NCBI RefSeq assembly: GCF_963678635.1
Contig: NC_087066.1
Span: 40,323,223 to 40,387,222 of the forward strand
Reading direction: 5' to 3'
DNA: 64,000 nucleotides
Source of the DNA: Symsagittifera roscoffensis
Taxonomy: Eukaryota > Xenacoelomorpha > Acoela > Convolutidae
The translations under genes and the position numbers were made by a program. Under the pieces are notes generated by a model. It made no database searches. It was not told where the DNA came from and saw nothing but the letters and a program-made list of their open reading frames with translations. Shown piece by piece: positions 27,001-41,200 of this stretch. Within the stretch, counting starts at the first letter, position 1. Every line of letters begins with the position of its first letter.

Positions 27001-30000
27001 TTTGATGATTGAAACTTGTGTCTCTTTTATTTTGCATTTTGAATAGCTGCTTTCATCATAACTCCTCTCTTCTTTTTCTCCCCCACCTGATTAGTGGTGG
27101 TATATCCTCGAATGTTTTCCTTCGATGATTGAAAATTTTTCTGTTTTGTTTTGTGTTTTGAAGAGCTGCTTTCATCATTACTCCCCTCTTCTTTTTCCTC
27201 CCACACCTGATTAGTGGATGGTGTGTACCTTGAAGGTTTTTCTTCGATGATTGAAACTCGTGTCACTTATTTTTTGTGTTTTGACTAGCTACCATCATCA
27301 GTACTCCCCTCTTCTTTCTCCTCCCATCCCTGAATATTGGTTGGTGTGTACCTTGAATGATTTTCTTTGATGATTGAAACCTGTGTCTCTTTAAGTTCGT
27401 GTTTTGAGTGGCGGCTTTCATAATTATTCCCCTCTTCTTTTTCCTCCCAACCCTGATTAGTTGCTCGTGTGTACCTTGAAAGTGTTCTTTGATGTTTGAA
27501 ACTTGTGTCACTCTTATTTTGTGTTTTGAAATGCTGCTTTTATCATTACTCCCCTCTTCTTTTTTCTCCCACACCTGATTAGTGGATGGTGTGTACCTTG
27601 AATGATTTTTTTTGATGATTGAATTTTGTGTTACTCTCATTTTGTATTTTGAATAGCTGCTTTCATCATTACTCCCCTCTTCTTTTTCCTCCCACACCTG
27701 TTTAGTGTGTGGTGTGTACCTTGAATGTTTTTCTTTGATGATTGCAACTTGTGTCACTCTTCTTTTGTGTTTTGAATGGCTGCTTTCATCAGTACTCCCC
27801 TCTTCTTTTTCCTCCCAACCCTCATTAGTTGGTTGTGTGTACCTTGAATGTTTTTCTTTGTTGATTGAAACTTGTGTTACTCTCATTTTGTATTTTGAAT
27901 AGCTGCTTTCATCATACTCCCCTCTTCTTTTTCCTCCCACACTTGTTTAGTGGGTGGTGTGTACCTTGAATGTTTTTCTTTGATGATTGCAACTTGTGTC
28001 ATGCTTATTTTGTGTTTTGAATAGCTGCTTTCATCAGTACTTCCCTCTTCTTTTTCCTGCAAACCTTGATTAGTGGGTGGAGTGTATCTTGAACGTTTTT
28101 CTTTGATGATTAAAACTTGTGTCACTCTCATTTTGTGTTTGGATTAGCTGCTATCATCAGTACTCCCATCTTCTTTCTCCTCCCAACCCTTATTAGTGGG
28201 TGGTGTGTACCTAAAAAGTTTTTCTTTGACGATTGAAACTTGTGTCACTCTTATTTTGTGTTTTGAATAGCTACTTTCATCAGTACTTCCCTCTTCTTTT
28301 TCCTGCCAACCTTCATTAATGGGTGGAGTGTACCTTGAACGTTTCTTCTCTCTGATGATTGAAACTTGTGTCACTCTTATTTCGTGTTTTGAATAGCTGC
28401 TTTCATCAGTACTCCCCTCTTCTTTCTCCCCCAACCCTGATGAGTGGGTGGTATATACCTTGAATGTTTTTCTTCGATGACTGAAAGTTTTGTCTGTTTT
28501 GTTTTGTTTTTTGAATAGCTGCTTTCATCAATACTCCCCCCTTCTTTTTCCTCTCACACCTGATTAGTGGGTGGTGTGTACATTGAATGTTTTTCTTTGA
28601 TGATTGAAATTTGTGTCTCTTTTGTTTCGTGTTTTGAATAGCTGCTTTCATCATTATTCCCCTCTTCTTTTTCCTCCCACACCTGATTAGTGGGTGGTGT
28701 GTACCTTCAATGATTTTTTTGATGATTGAAACTTGTGTCTCTTTTATTTTGTGTTTTGAATAGCTGCTTTGATCATTAGTTCCCTCTTTTTTTCCTCCCA
28801 CACCTGATTAGTGGGTGATGTGTACCTTGAATGTTTTTCTTTGATGATTGAAAATTTTGTCTCTTTTATTTTGTTTTTTGAATAGCTGCTTTCATCATTA
28901 CTCCTCTCTTCTTGTTCCTCCTTCACCTGATTAGTGGTTGGTATGTACCTTGAATGTTTTTCTTCGATGATTGAAAGTTTTGTCTAATTTATTTTGTTTT
29001 TTGAATAGCTGTTTTCATCAATACTCCCCTCTTCTTTTTCCTCTCACACCTGATTAGTGGGTGGTGTGTACATTGAATGTTTTTCTTTGATGATTGAAAT
29101 TTGTGTCTCTTTTGTTTCGTGTTTTGAATAGCTGCTTTCATCATTATTCCCCTCTTCTTTTTCCTCCCACACCTGATTAGTGGGTGGTGTGTACCTTGAA
29201 TGTTTTTCTTCGATGATTGAAACTCGTGTCACTTATATTTTGTGTTTTGAATAGGTACCATCATCAGTACTCCCCTCTTCTTTCTCCTCCCAACCCTGAA
29301 TATTGGGTGGTGTGTACCTTGAATGTTTCTCTTTGATTATTGAAACCTGTGTCTCTTTTATTTTGTGTTTTGAATGGCTGCTTCCATAATTATTCCCCTC
29401 TTCTTTTTCCTCCCAACCCTGATTCGTTGGTCGCGTGTACCTTGAAAGTTTTCTTTGATGTTTGAAACTTGTGTCACTCTTATTTTGTGTTTTGAATTGC
29501 TGCTTTCATCATTACTCCCCTCTTCTTTTTCCTACCTTACCTGATTAGTGGATGGTGTGTACCTTGAATGATTTTTTGATGATTGAAACTTGTGTCTCTT
29601 TTGTTTTGTATTTTGAATGGCTGCTTTCATCAGTACTCCCCTCTTTTTTTTCCTCCCAACCCTGTTTAGTGGAAGGTGTGTACCTTGAATGTTTTTCTTT
29701 GATGATTGCAACTTGTGTCACTCTTATTTTGTGTTTTGAATAGCTGCTTTCATCAGTACTTCTCTCTTCTTTTTCCTGCCAATCTTGATTAGTGGGTGGA
29801 GTGTACCTTGAACGTTTTCCTTTGATGATTAAAACTTGTGTCACTCTTATTTTTTGTTTTGATTAGCTGCTATCATCTGTACTCCCATCTTTTTTCTCCT
29901 CCCAACCCTTATTAGAGGGTGGTGTGTACCTAAAATGTTTTTCTTCGATGATTGAAACTTGTGTCACTCTTATTTTGTGTTTTGAATAGCTGCTTTCATC

Positions 30001-32250
30001 ATTACTCCTCTCTTCTTTTTCCTCCCATACCTGATTAGTGGGTGGTGTGTACCTTGAAAATTTTTTCTTTGATGATTGAAACTTGTGTCACTCTTATTTT
30101 GTGTTTTGAATAGCTGCTTTCATCAGTACTCCTCTCCTCATTTTCCTGCCAACCTTGATTATTGGGTGGAGTGTACTTTGAACGTTTCTCTCTGATGATT
30201 GAAACTTGTGTCACTCTTATTTTGTGTTTTGAACAGCTGCTTTCATCAGTACTCCCCTCTTCTTTCTCCCCCAACCCTGATGAGTGGGTGGTGTGTACCT
30301 TGAATGTTTCTTTGATGTTTGAAACTTGTGTCACTCTCATTTTGTGTTTTGAATAGCTGCTTTCATCAGTACTCGCCTCTTCTTTCTCCCCCAACCCGGA
30401 TGAGTGGGTGGTGTGTACCTTGAATGTTTCTTTGATGTTTGAAACTTGTGTCACTCTCATTTTGTGCTTTGAATAGCTGCTTTCATCATTACTCCCCTCT
30501 TATTTTCCCTCCCAAACCTGATTAGTGGATGGTGTGTACCTTGAATGTTTTTCTTCGATGATTGAAACTCGTGTCACTTATATTTTGTGTTTTGAATAGG
30601 TACCATCATCAGTACTTCCCTCCTCTTTCTCCTCCCAACCCTGAATATTGGGTGGTGTCTACCTTGAATGTTTTTCTTTGATGATTGAAACCTGTGTCTC
30701 TTTTATATTGTGTTTTGAATGGCTGCTTCCATAATTATTCCCCTCTTCTTTTTCCTCCCAACCCTGATTAGTTGGTCGTGTGTACCTTGAAAGTTTTCTT
30801 TGATGTTTGAAACTTGTGTCACTCTTATTTTTTTTGTGTTTTGAATTGCTGCTTTCATCATTACTCCCCTGTTTTTTTTCCTCCCACACCTGATTAGTGG
30901 ATGGTGTGTACCTTGAATGATTTTTTTGATGATTGAAACTTGTGTCTCTTTTGTTTTGTATTTTGAATGGCTGCTTTCATCAGTACTCACCTCTTCTTTT
31001 TCAACCCAACCCTGATTAGTGGGTTGTGTGTACCTTGAATGTTTTTCTTTGTTGATTGAAACTTGTGTTACTCTCATTTTGTATTTTGAATAGCTGCTTT
31101 CATCATTACTCCCCTCTTCTTTTTCCTCCCACACCTGCTTAGTGGGTGGTGAGTACCTTGAATGTTTTTCTTTGATGATTGCAACTTGTGTCACTCTTAT
31201 TTTGTGTTTTGAATAGCTGCTTTCATCAGTACTTCCCTCTTCTTTTTCCTGCCAACCTTGATTAGTGGGTGGAGTGTACCTTGAACGTTTTCCTTTGATG
31301 ATTAAAACTTGTGTCACTCTTTTTTTTTGTTTTGATTAGCTGCTATCATCTGTAATCCCATCTTCTTTCTCCTCTCAACCCTTATTAGAGGGTGGTGTGT
31401 ACCTAAAATGTTTTTCTTTGATGATTGAAACTTGTGTCACTCTTCTTTTGTGTTTTGAATAGCTGCTTTCATCAGTACTTCCCTCTTTTTTTTTCTGCCA
31501 ACCTTGATTAATGGGTGGAGTGTACTTTGAACGTTTCTCTTTGATGATTGAAACTTGTGTCACTCTTATTTTGTGTTTTGAATAGCTACTTTCATCAGTA
31601 CTCCCCTCTTCTTTCTCCCCCAACCCTGATGAGTGCGTGGTGTGTACCTTGAATGTTTCCTTTGATGTTTGAAACTTATGTCAATCTTATTTTGTGTTTT
31701 GAATAGCTGCTTTCTTCATAACTCCCCTCTTCTTTTTCCTCCCACACCTGATTAGTGGGTGGTGTGTACCTTGAAGGTTTTTCTTTGATGATTGAAACTT
31801 GTGTTACTCTCATTTTGTGTTTTGAATGGCTGCTTTCATCATTACTCCTCTCTTCTTTTTCCTCCCATACCTGATTAGTGGGTGGTGTGTACCTTGAACG
31901 TTTTTCATTGATGATTAAAACTTGTTCCACTCTTATTTTGTGTTTTGATTAGCTGCTATTATCAGTATTCCCCTCTTCTTTCTCCTCCAAACCCTTATTA
32001 GTGTGTGGTGTGTACCTAAAACATTTTTTTTGATGATTGAATCTTGTGTCATTCTTTTTTGTGGTTTGAATAGCTGCTTTCATCAGTACTTCCCTCTTCT
32101 TTTTCCTGCCAACCTTGATTAGTGGATGGAGTGTACCTTGAACGTTTTTCGTTGATGATTGAAACTTGTGTCACTCTTTTTTCGTGTTTTGAATAGGTGC
32201 TCTCATCAGTACTCCCCTCTTCTTTCTCCTCCCAATCTTGATTGTTAGTG
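27000..32250 (+). repeat. Array domain 6: TCACTCTTATTTTG subtype, long-period similarity near 1.47 kb
   Basis: Most monomers here read GTGTCACTCTTATTTTG in place of GTGTCTCTTTTATTTTG, and many carry CATCAGTACT. Similar blocks end at 28,131, 29,844 and 31,317 (offsets 1,713 and 1,473 bp, 14 and 12 monomers). Copies are more diverged than in domains 2, 5 or 7, suggesting older or weaker homogenisation. Confidence 0.7.
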
Positions 32251-35200
32251 GGTGGTGTGTACCTTGAATGTTTTCTTTGATGTTTGAAATTTGTGTGACT
32301 CTTATTTTGTGTTTTGCATAGCTGCTTTCTTCATTACTCCCTTCTTCTTTTTCCTCCCCTACCTGATTAGTGGGTGGTGTGTACCTTGAATGATTTCCTT
32401 TGATGACTGAACTTGTGTCTTTTATTTTGTGTTTTGAATGGCTGCTTTCATCAGTACTCCTCTCTTCTTATTCCCCCCAACCCTAATTAGTGGGTTTTGT
32501 GTACCTTGAATAATTCTCATTGATGATTGAAACTTGTGTGACTGTCATTTTGTGTTTTGAATAGCTGCTTTCATCATTACTCCCCTTTTCTTTCTCCTCC
32601 CACATCTGACCAAAGGGTGGTGTGTACCTTGATTAATTTTCTTTCATGATTGAAACTTGTGTCTCTTTTAATTTACTTTTTGAATACTTGCTTTCATCAT
32701 TACTCCCATCTTCTTTTTCCTCCCACACCTGATTAGTGGGTGGTGTGTACCTTGAATGTTTTTCTTTGATGATTGAAGCTTGTGTCTTTTTTATTTTGTA
32801 ATTTGAATAGCTGCTGTCATCATTACTCCCCTCTTTTTTTTCCACCCACACCTGATTAGTCGGTGGTGTGTACATTGAATGTTTTTTTTGATGATTGAAA
32901 CTTGTGTCTTTTGTATTTTGTGTTTTGAATAGCTGCTTTCATCATTACTCCCCTCTTCTTTTTCCTACCAACCTTGATTAGTGCGTGGAGTGTACCTTGA
33001 ACGTTTTTCTTTGATGATTGAAACTTGTGTCCCTCTTTTATTTTGTATTTTGAATAGCTGCTGTCATCATTACTCCCATCTTCTTTTTCCTCCCACACCT
33101 GATTAGTCGGTGGTATGTACCTTGAATGTTTTCTTTGATGTTTGAAATTTATGTGACTCTTATTTTGTGTTTTGCATAGCTGCTTTCTTCATTACTCCCT
33201 TCTTCTTTTTCCTCCCCTACCTGATTAGTGGGTGGTGTGTACCTTGAATGATTTCCTTTGATGACTGAACTTGTGTCTTTTATTTTGTGTTTTGAATGGC
33301 TGCTTTCATCAGTACTCCTCTCTTCTTATTCCCCCCAACCCTAATTAGTGGGTTTTGTGTACCTTGAATAATTCTCATTGATGATTGAAACTTGTGTCAC
33401 TGTCATTTTGTGTTTTGAATAGCTGCTTTCATCATTACTCCCCTTTTCTTTCTCCTCCCACATCTGATCAAAGGGTGGTGTGTACCTTGATTAATTTTCT
33501 TTCATGATTGAAACTTGTGTCTCTTTTAATTTACTTTTTGAATAGTTGCTTTCATCATTACTCCCATCTTCTTTTTCCTCCCACACCTGATTAGTGGGTG
33601 GTGTGTACCTTGAATGTTTTTCTATGATGATTGAAGCTTGTGTCTCTTTTATTTTGTAATTTGAATAGCTGCTGTCATCATTACTCCCCTCTTTTTTTTC
33701 CACCCACACCTGATTAGTCGGTGGTGTGTACATTGAATGTTTTTTTTTTTATGATTGAAACTTGTGTCTTTTGTATTTTGTGTTTTGAATAGCTGCCGTC
33801 ATCCTTATTCCCCTCTTCCTTTCATGCCAACCTTGTTTAGTGGGTGGAGTGTACCTTGAACGTTTTTGTTCGATGATTGAAACTTGTGTCACTCTTTTTT
33901 TGTGTTTTGAATAGCTGCTCTCGTCAGTACTCCCTCTTCTTTCTCCTCCCAACCCTGTTTAGTGGGTGGTGTGTACCTTGAATGATTTTCTTTGATGACT
34001 GAACTTGTGTCTTTTATTTTTTGTTTTGAATGGCTGCTTTCATCAGCACTCCCCTCTTCTTATTCCCCCATACCCTAATTAGTGGGTTTTTTGTACCTTG
34101 AATAATTCTCATTGATGATTGAAAATTGGGTCACTGTCATTTTGTGTTTTGAATAGCTGCTTTCATCATTACTCCCCTTTTCTTTTTCCTCCCACATCTG
34201 ACCAAAGGGTGGTGTGTACCTTGATTAATTTTCTTTCATGATTGAAACTTGTGTCTCTTTTAATTTGTTTTTTGAATAGCTGCTTTCATCATTAACCCAT
34301 CTTCTTTTTCCTCCCACACCTGATTAGTGGATGGTGTGTACCTTGAATGTTTTTCTTTGATGATTGAATCTTGTGTCTCTTTTATTTTGTATTTTGAATA
34401 GCTGCTGTCATCATTACTCCCATCTTCTTTTTCCACCCACACCTGATTAGTCGGTGGTGTGTACCTTGAATGTTTTTTTTTGATGATTGAAACTTGTGTC
34501 TTTTGTATTTTGTGTTTTGAATAGCTGCTTTCATCATTACTCCCCTCTTCTTTTTCCTACCAACCTTGATTAGTGCGTGGAGTGTACCTTGAACGTTTTT
34601 CTTTGATGATTGAAACTTGTGTCCCTCTTTTATTTTGTATTTTGAATAGCTGCTGTCATCATGACTCCCCTCTTCTTTTTCCTCCCACACCTGATTAGTC
34701 GGTGGTATGTACCTTGAATGTTTTTTTTATGGTGGTTGAAACTTGTGTCTCTTTTATTTTGTGTTTTGAATAGCTGCCGTCATCCTTATTCCCCTCTTCC
34801 TTTCATGCCAACCTTGTTTAGTGGGTGGAGTGTACCTTGAACGTTTTTGTTCGATGATTGAAACTTGTGTCACTCTTTTTTTGTGTTTTGAATAGCTGCT
34901 CTCGTCAGTACTCCCTCTTCTTTCTCCTCCCAACCGTGTTTAGTGGGCGGTGTATACCTTGAACGTTTTTCTTTGATGATTGAAGTCACTCTTATTTTGT
35001 GTTTTGCATAGCTGCTTTCTTCATTACTCCCTTCTTCTTTTTCCTCCCCTACCTGATTAGTGGGTGGTGTGTACCTTGAATGATTTTCTTTGATGACTGA
35101 ACTTGTGTCTTTTATTTTTTGTTTTGAATGGCTGCTTTCATCAGCACTCCCCTCTTCTTATTCCCCCATACCCTAATTAGTGGGTTTTGTGTACCTTGAA

Positions 35201-38200
35201 TAATTCTCATTGATGATTGAAAATTGGGTCACTGTCATTTTGTGTTTTGAATAGCTGCTTTCATCATTACTCCCCTTTTCTTTTTCCTCCCACATCTGAC
35301 CAAAGGGTGGTGTGTACCTTGATTAATTTTCTTTCATGATTGAAACTTGTGTCTCTTTTAATTTGTTTTTTGAATAGCTGCTTTCATCATTACCCCATCT
35401 TCTTTTTCCTCCCACACCTGATTAGTGGGTGGTGTGTACCTTGAATGTTTTTCTATGATGATTGAAGCTCGTGTCTCTTTTATTTTGTAATTTGAATAGC
35501 TGCTGTCATCATTACTCCCCTCTTTTTTTTCCACCCACACCTGATTAGTCGGTGGTGTGTACATTGAATGTTTTTTTTTATGATTGAAACTTGTGTCTTT
35601 TGTATTTTGTGTTTTGAATAGCTGCTGTCATCATTACTCCCCTCTTTTTTTTCCACCCACACCTGATTAGTCGGTGGTGTGTACATTGAATGTTTTTTTT
35701 TTATGATTGAAACTTGTGTCTTTTGTATTTTGTGTTTTGAATAGCTGCTTTCATCATTACTCCCCTCTTCTTTTTCCTACCAACCTTGATTAGTGCGTGG
35801 AGTGTACCTTGAACGTTTTTCTTTGATGATTGAAACTTGTGTCCCTCTTTTATTTTGTGTTTTGAATAGCTGCTGTCATCATTACTCCCATCTTCTTTTT
35901 CCTCCCACACCTGATTAGTCGGTGGTATGTACCTTGAATGTTTTCTTTGATGTTTGAAATTTATGTGACTCTTATTTTGTGTTTTGCATAGCTGCTTTCT
36001 TCATTACTCCCTTCTTCTTTTTCCTCCCCTACCTGATTAGTGGGTGGTGTGTACCTTGAATGATTTCCTTTGATGACTGAACTTGTGTCTTTTATTTTGT
36101 GTTTTGAATGGCTGCTTTCATCAGTACTCCTCTCTTCTTATTCCCCCCAACCCTAATTAGTGGGTTTTGTGTACCTTGAATAATTCTCATTGATGATTGA
36201 AACTTGTGTCACTGTCATTTTGTGTTTTGAATAGCTGCTTTCATCATTACTCCCCTTTTCTTTCTCCTCCCACATCTGATCAAAGGGTGGTGTGTACCTT
36301 GATTAATTTTCTTTCATGATTGAAACTTGTGTCTCTTTTAATTTACTTTTTGAATAGTTGCTTTCATCATTACTCCCATCTTCTTTTTCCTCCCACACCT
36401 GATTAGTGGGTGGTGTGTACCTTGAATGTTTTTCTATGATGATTGAAGCTTGTGTCTCTTTTATTTTGTAATTTGAATAGCTGCTGTCATCATTACTCCC
36501 CTCTTTTTTTTCCACCCACACCTGATTAGTCGGTGGTGTGTACATTGAATGTTTTTTTTTTATGATTGAAACTTGTGTCTTTTGTATTTTGTGTTTTGAA
36601 TAGCTGCCGTCATCCTTATTCCCCTCTTCCTTTCATGCCAACCTTGTTTAGTGGGTGGAGTGTACCTTGAACGTTTTTGTTCGATGATTGAAACTTGTGT
36701 CACTCTTTTTTTGTGTTTTGAATAGCTGCTCTCGTCAGTACTCCCTCTTCTTTCTCCTCCCAACCCTGTTTAGTGGGCGGTGTATACCTTGAACGTTTTT
36801 CTTTGATGATTGAAGTCACTCTTATTTTGTGTTTTGCATAGCTGCTTTCTTCATTACTCCCTTCTTCTTTTTCCTCCCCTACCTGATTAGTGGGTGGTGT
36901 GTACCTTGAATGATTTTCTTTGATGACTGAACTTGTGTCTTTTATTTTTTGTTTTGAATGGCTGCTTTCATCAGCACTCCCCTCTTCTTATTCCCCCATA
37001 CCCTAATTAGTGGGTTTTTTGTACCTTGAATAATTCTCATTGATGATTGAAAATTGGGTCACTGTCATTTTGTGTTTTGAATAGCTGCTTTCATCATTAC
37101 TCCCCTTTTCTTTTTCCTCCCACATCTGACCAAAGGGTGGTGTGTACCTTGATTAATTTTCTTTCATGATTGAAACTTGTGTCTCTTTTAATTTGTTTTT
37201 TGAATAGCTGCTTTCATCATTAACCCATCTTCTTTTTCCTCCCACACCTGATTAGTGGATGGTGTGTACCTTGAATGTTTTTCTTTGATGATTGAATCTT
37301 GTGTCTCTTTTATTTTGTATTTTGAATAGCTGCTGTCATCATTACTCCCATCTTCTTTTTCCACCCACACCTGATTAGTCGGTGGTGTGTACCTTGAATG
37401 TTTTTTTTTGATGATTGAAACTTGTGTCTTTTGTATTTTGTGTTTTGAATAGCTGCTTTCATCATTACTCCCCTCTTCTTTTTCCTACCAACCTTGATTA
37501 GTGCGTGGAGTGTACCTTGAACGTTTTTCTTTGATGATTGAAACTTGTGTCCCTCTTTTATTTTGTATTTTGAATAGCTGCTGTCATCATGACTCCCCTC
37601 TTCTTTTTCCTCCCACACCTGATTAGTCGGTGGTATGTACCTTGAATGTTTTTTTTTATGGTGGTTGAAACTTGTGTCTCTTTTATTTTGTGTTTTGAAT
37701 AGCTGCCGTCATCCTTATTCCTCTCTTCCTTTCATGCCAACCTTGTTTAGTGGGTGGAGTGTACCTTGAACGTTTTTGTTCGATGATTGAAACTTGTGTC
37801 ACTCTTTTTTTGTGTTTTGAATAGCTGCTCTCGTCAGTACTCCCTCTTCTTTCTCCTCCCAACCCTGTTTAGTGGGCGGTGTATACCTTGAACGTTTTTC
37901 TTTGATGATTGAAGTCACTCTTATTTTGTGTTTTGCATAGCTGCTTTCTTCATTACTCCCTTCTTCTTTTTCCTCCCCTACCTGATTAGTGGGTGGTGTG
38001 TACCTTGAATGATTTTCTTTGATGACTGAACTTGTGTCTTTTATTTTTTGTTTTGAATGGCTGCTTTCATCAGCACTCCCCTCTTCTTATTCCCCCATAC
38101 CCTAATTAGTGGGTTTTGTGTACCTTGAATAATTCTCATTGATGATTGAAAATTGGGTCACTGTCATTTTGTGTTTTGAATAGCTGCTTTCATCATTACT

Positions 38201-41200
38201 CCCCTTTTCTTTTTCCTCCCACATCTGACCAAAGGGTGGTGTGTACCTTGATTAATTTTCTTTCATGATTGAAACTTGTGTCTCTTTTAATTTGTTTTTT
38301 GAATAGCTGCTTTCATCATTACCCCATCTTGTTTTTCCTCCCACACCTGATTAGTGGATGGTGTGTACCTTGAATGTTTTTCTTTGATGATTGAATCTTG
38401 TGTCTCTTTTATTTTGTATTTTGAATAGCTGCTGTCATCCTTACTCCCATCTTCTTTTTCCACCCACACCTGATTAGTCGGTGGTGTGTACCTTGAATGT
38501 TTTTTTTTTGATGATTGAAACTTGTGTCTTTTGTATTTTGTGTTTTGAATAGCTGCTTTCATCATTACTCCCCTCTTCTTTTTCCTACCAACCTTGATTA
38601 GTGCGTGGAGTGTACCTTGAACGTTTTTCTTTGATGATTGAAACTTGTGTCCCTCTTTTATTTTGTATTTTGAATAGCTGCTGTCATCATGACTCCCCTC
38701 TTCTTTTTCCTCCCACACCTGATTAGTCGGTGGTATGTACCTTGAATGTTTTTTTTTATGGTGGTTGAAACTTGTGTCTCTTTTATTTTGTGTTTTGAAT
38801 AGCTGCCGTCATCCTTATTCCCCTCTTCCTTTCCTGCCAACCTTGTTTAGTGGGTGGAGTGTACCTTGAACGTTTTTGTTTGATGATTGAAACTTGTGTC
38901 ACTCTTTTTTTGTGTTTTGAATAGCTGCTGTCATCATTACTCCCCTCTTCTTTTTCCTCCCACACCTGATTAGTCGGTGGTATGTACCTTGAATGTTTTT
39001 TTATGGTGGTTGAAACTTGTGTCTCTTTTAATTTGTTTTTTGAATAGCTGCTTTCGTCATTACTCCCATCTTCTTTTTCCTCCCACACCTGATTAGTGGG
39101 TGGTGTGTACCTTGAATGTTTTTCTTTGATGATTGAATATTGTGTCTCTTTTATTTTGTATTTTGAATAGCTGCTGTCATCAGTACTCCCCTCTTCTTTC
39201 TCCTCCCAATCTTGATTGTTAGTGGGTGGTGTAAACCTTGAATGTTTTCTTTGATGTTTGAAATTTGTGTGACCCTTATTTTGTGTTTTGCATAGCTGCT
39301 TTCTTCATTACTCCCCTCTTCTTTTTCCTCCCCTACCTGATTAGTGGGTGGCGTGTACCTTGAATGATTTCCTTTGATGACTGAACTTGTGTCTTTTATT
39401 TTGTGTTTTGAATGGCTGCTTTCATCAGTACTCCTCTCTTCTTATTCCCCCAACCCTAATTAGTGGGTTTTGTGTACCTTGAATAATTCTCATTGATGAT
39501 TGAAACTTGTGTCACTGTCATTTTGTGTTTTGAATAGCTGCTTTCATCATTACTCCCCTTTTCTCTCTCCTCCCACATCTGACCAAAGGGTGGTGTGTAC
39601 ATTGATTAATTTTCTTTCATGATTGAAACTTCTGTCTCTTTTAATTTACTTTTTGAATAGCTGCTTTCATCATTACTCCCATCTTCTTTTTCCTCCCACA
39701 CCTGATTAGTGGGTGGTGTGTACCTTGAATGTTTTTCTTTGATGATTGAAGCTTGTGTCTCTTTTATTTTGTAATTTGAATAGCTGCTGTCATCATTACT
39801 CCCCTCTTTTTTTTCCACCCAAACCTGATTAGTCGATGGTGTGTACATTGAATGTTTTTTTTTGATGATTGAAACTTGTGTCTTTTGTATTTTGTGTTTT
39901 GAAAAGCTGCTTTCATCATTACACCCCTCTTCTTTTTCCAACCAACCTTGATTAGTGCGTGGAGTGTACCTTGAACGTTTTTCTTTGATGATTGAAACTT
40001 GTGTCCCTCTTTTATTTTGTATTTTGAATAGCTGCTGTCATCATTACTCCCCTCTTCTTTTTCCTCCCACACCTGATTAGTCGGTGGTATGTACCTTGAA
40101 TGTTTTTTTTTAAGATGGTTGAAACTTGTGTCTCTTTTATTTTGTGTTTTGAATAGCTGCCGTCATCCTTATTCCCCTCGTCCTTTCCTGCCAACCTTGT
40201 TTAGTGGGTGGAGTGTACCTTGAACGTTTTTGTTCGATGATTGAACCTTGTGTCACTCTTTTTTTGTGTTTTGAATAGCTGCTCTCGTCAGTACTCCCTC
40301 TTCTTTCTCCTCCCAACCCTGTTTAGTGGGTGGTGTATACCTTGAACGTTTTTCTTTGATGATTGAAGTCACTCTTATTTTGTGTTTTGCATAGCTGCTT
40401 TCTTCATTACTCCCCTCTTCATTTTCCTCCCCTACCTGATTGGTGGGTGGTGTGTACCTTGAATGATTTTCTTTGATGACTGAACTTGTGTCTTTTATTT
40501 TTTGTTTTGAATGGCTGCTTTCATCAGTACTCCCCTCTTCTTATTCCTCCCAACCCTAATTAGTGGGTTTTGTGTACCTTGAATAATTCTCATTGATGAT
40601 TGAAACTTGGGTCACTGTCATTTTGTGTTTTGAATAGCTGCTTTCATCATTACTCCCCCTTTTTTTTCCTCCCACATCTGACCAAAGGGTGGTGTGTACC
40701 TTGATTAATTTTCTTTCATGATTGAAACTTGTGTCTCTTTTAATTTGTTTTTCGAATAGCTGCTTTCATCATTACCCCATCTTCTTTTTCCTCCCACACC
40801 TGATTAGTGGATGGTGTGCACCTTGAATGTTTTTCTTTGATGATTGAATCTTGTGTCTCTTTTATTTTGTATTTTGAATAGCTGCTGTCATCATTACTCC
40901 CCTCTTCTTTTTCCACCCACACCTGATTAGTCGGTGGTGTGTACCTTGAATGTTTTTTTTTTGATGATTGAAACTTGTGTTTTTTGTATTTTGTGTTTTG
41001 AATAGCTGCTTTCATCATTACTCCCCTCTTCTTTTTCCTACCAACCTTGATTAGTGCGTGGAGTGTACCTTGAACGTTTTTCTTTGATGATTGAAACTTG
41101 TGTCCCTCTTTTATTTTGTATTTTGAATAGCTGCTGTCATCATGACTCCCCTCTTCTTTTTCCTCCCACACCTGATTAGTCGGTGGTATGTACCTTGAAT

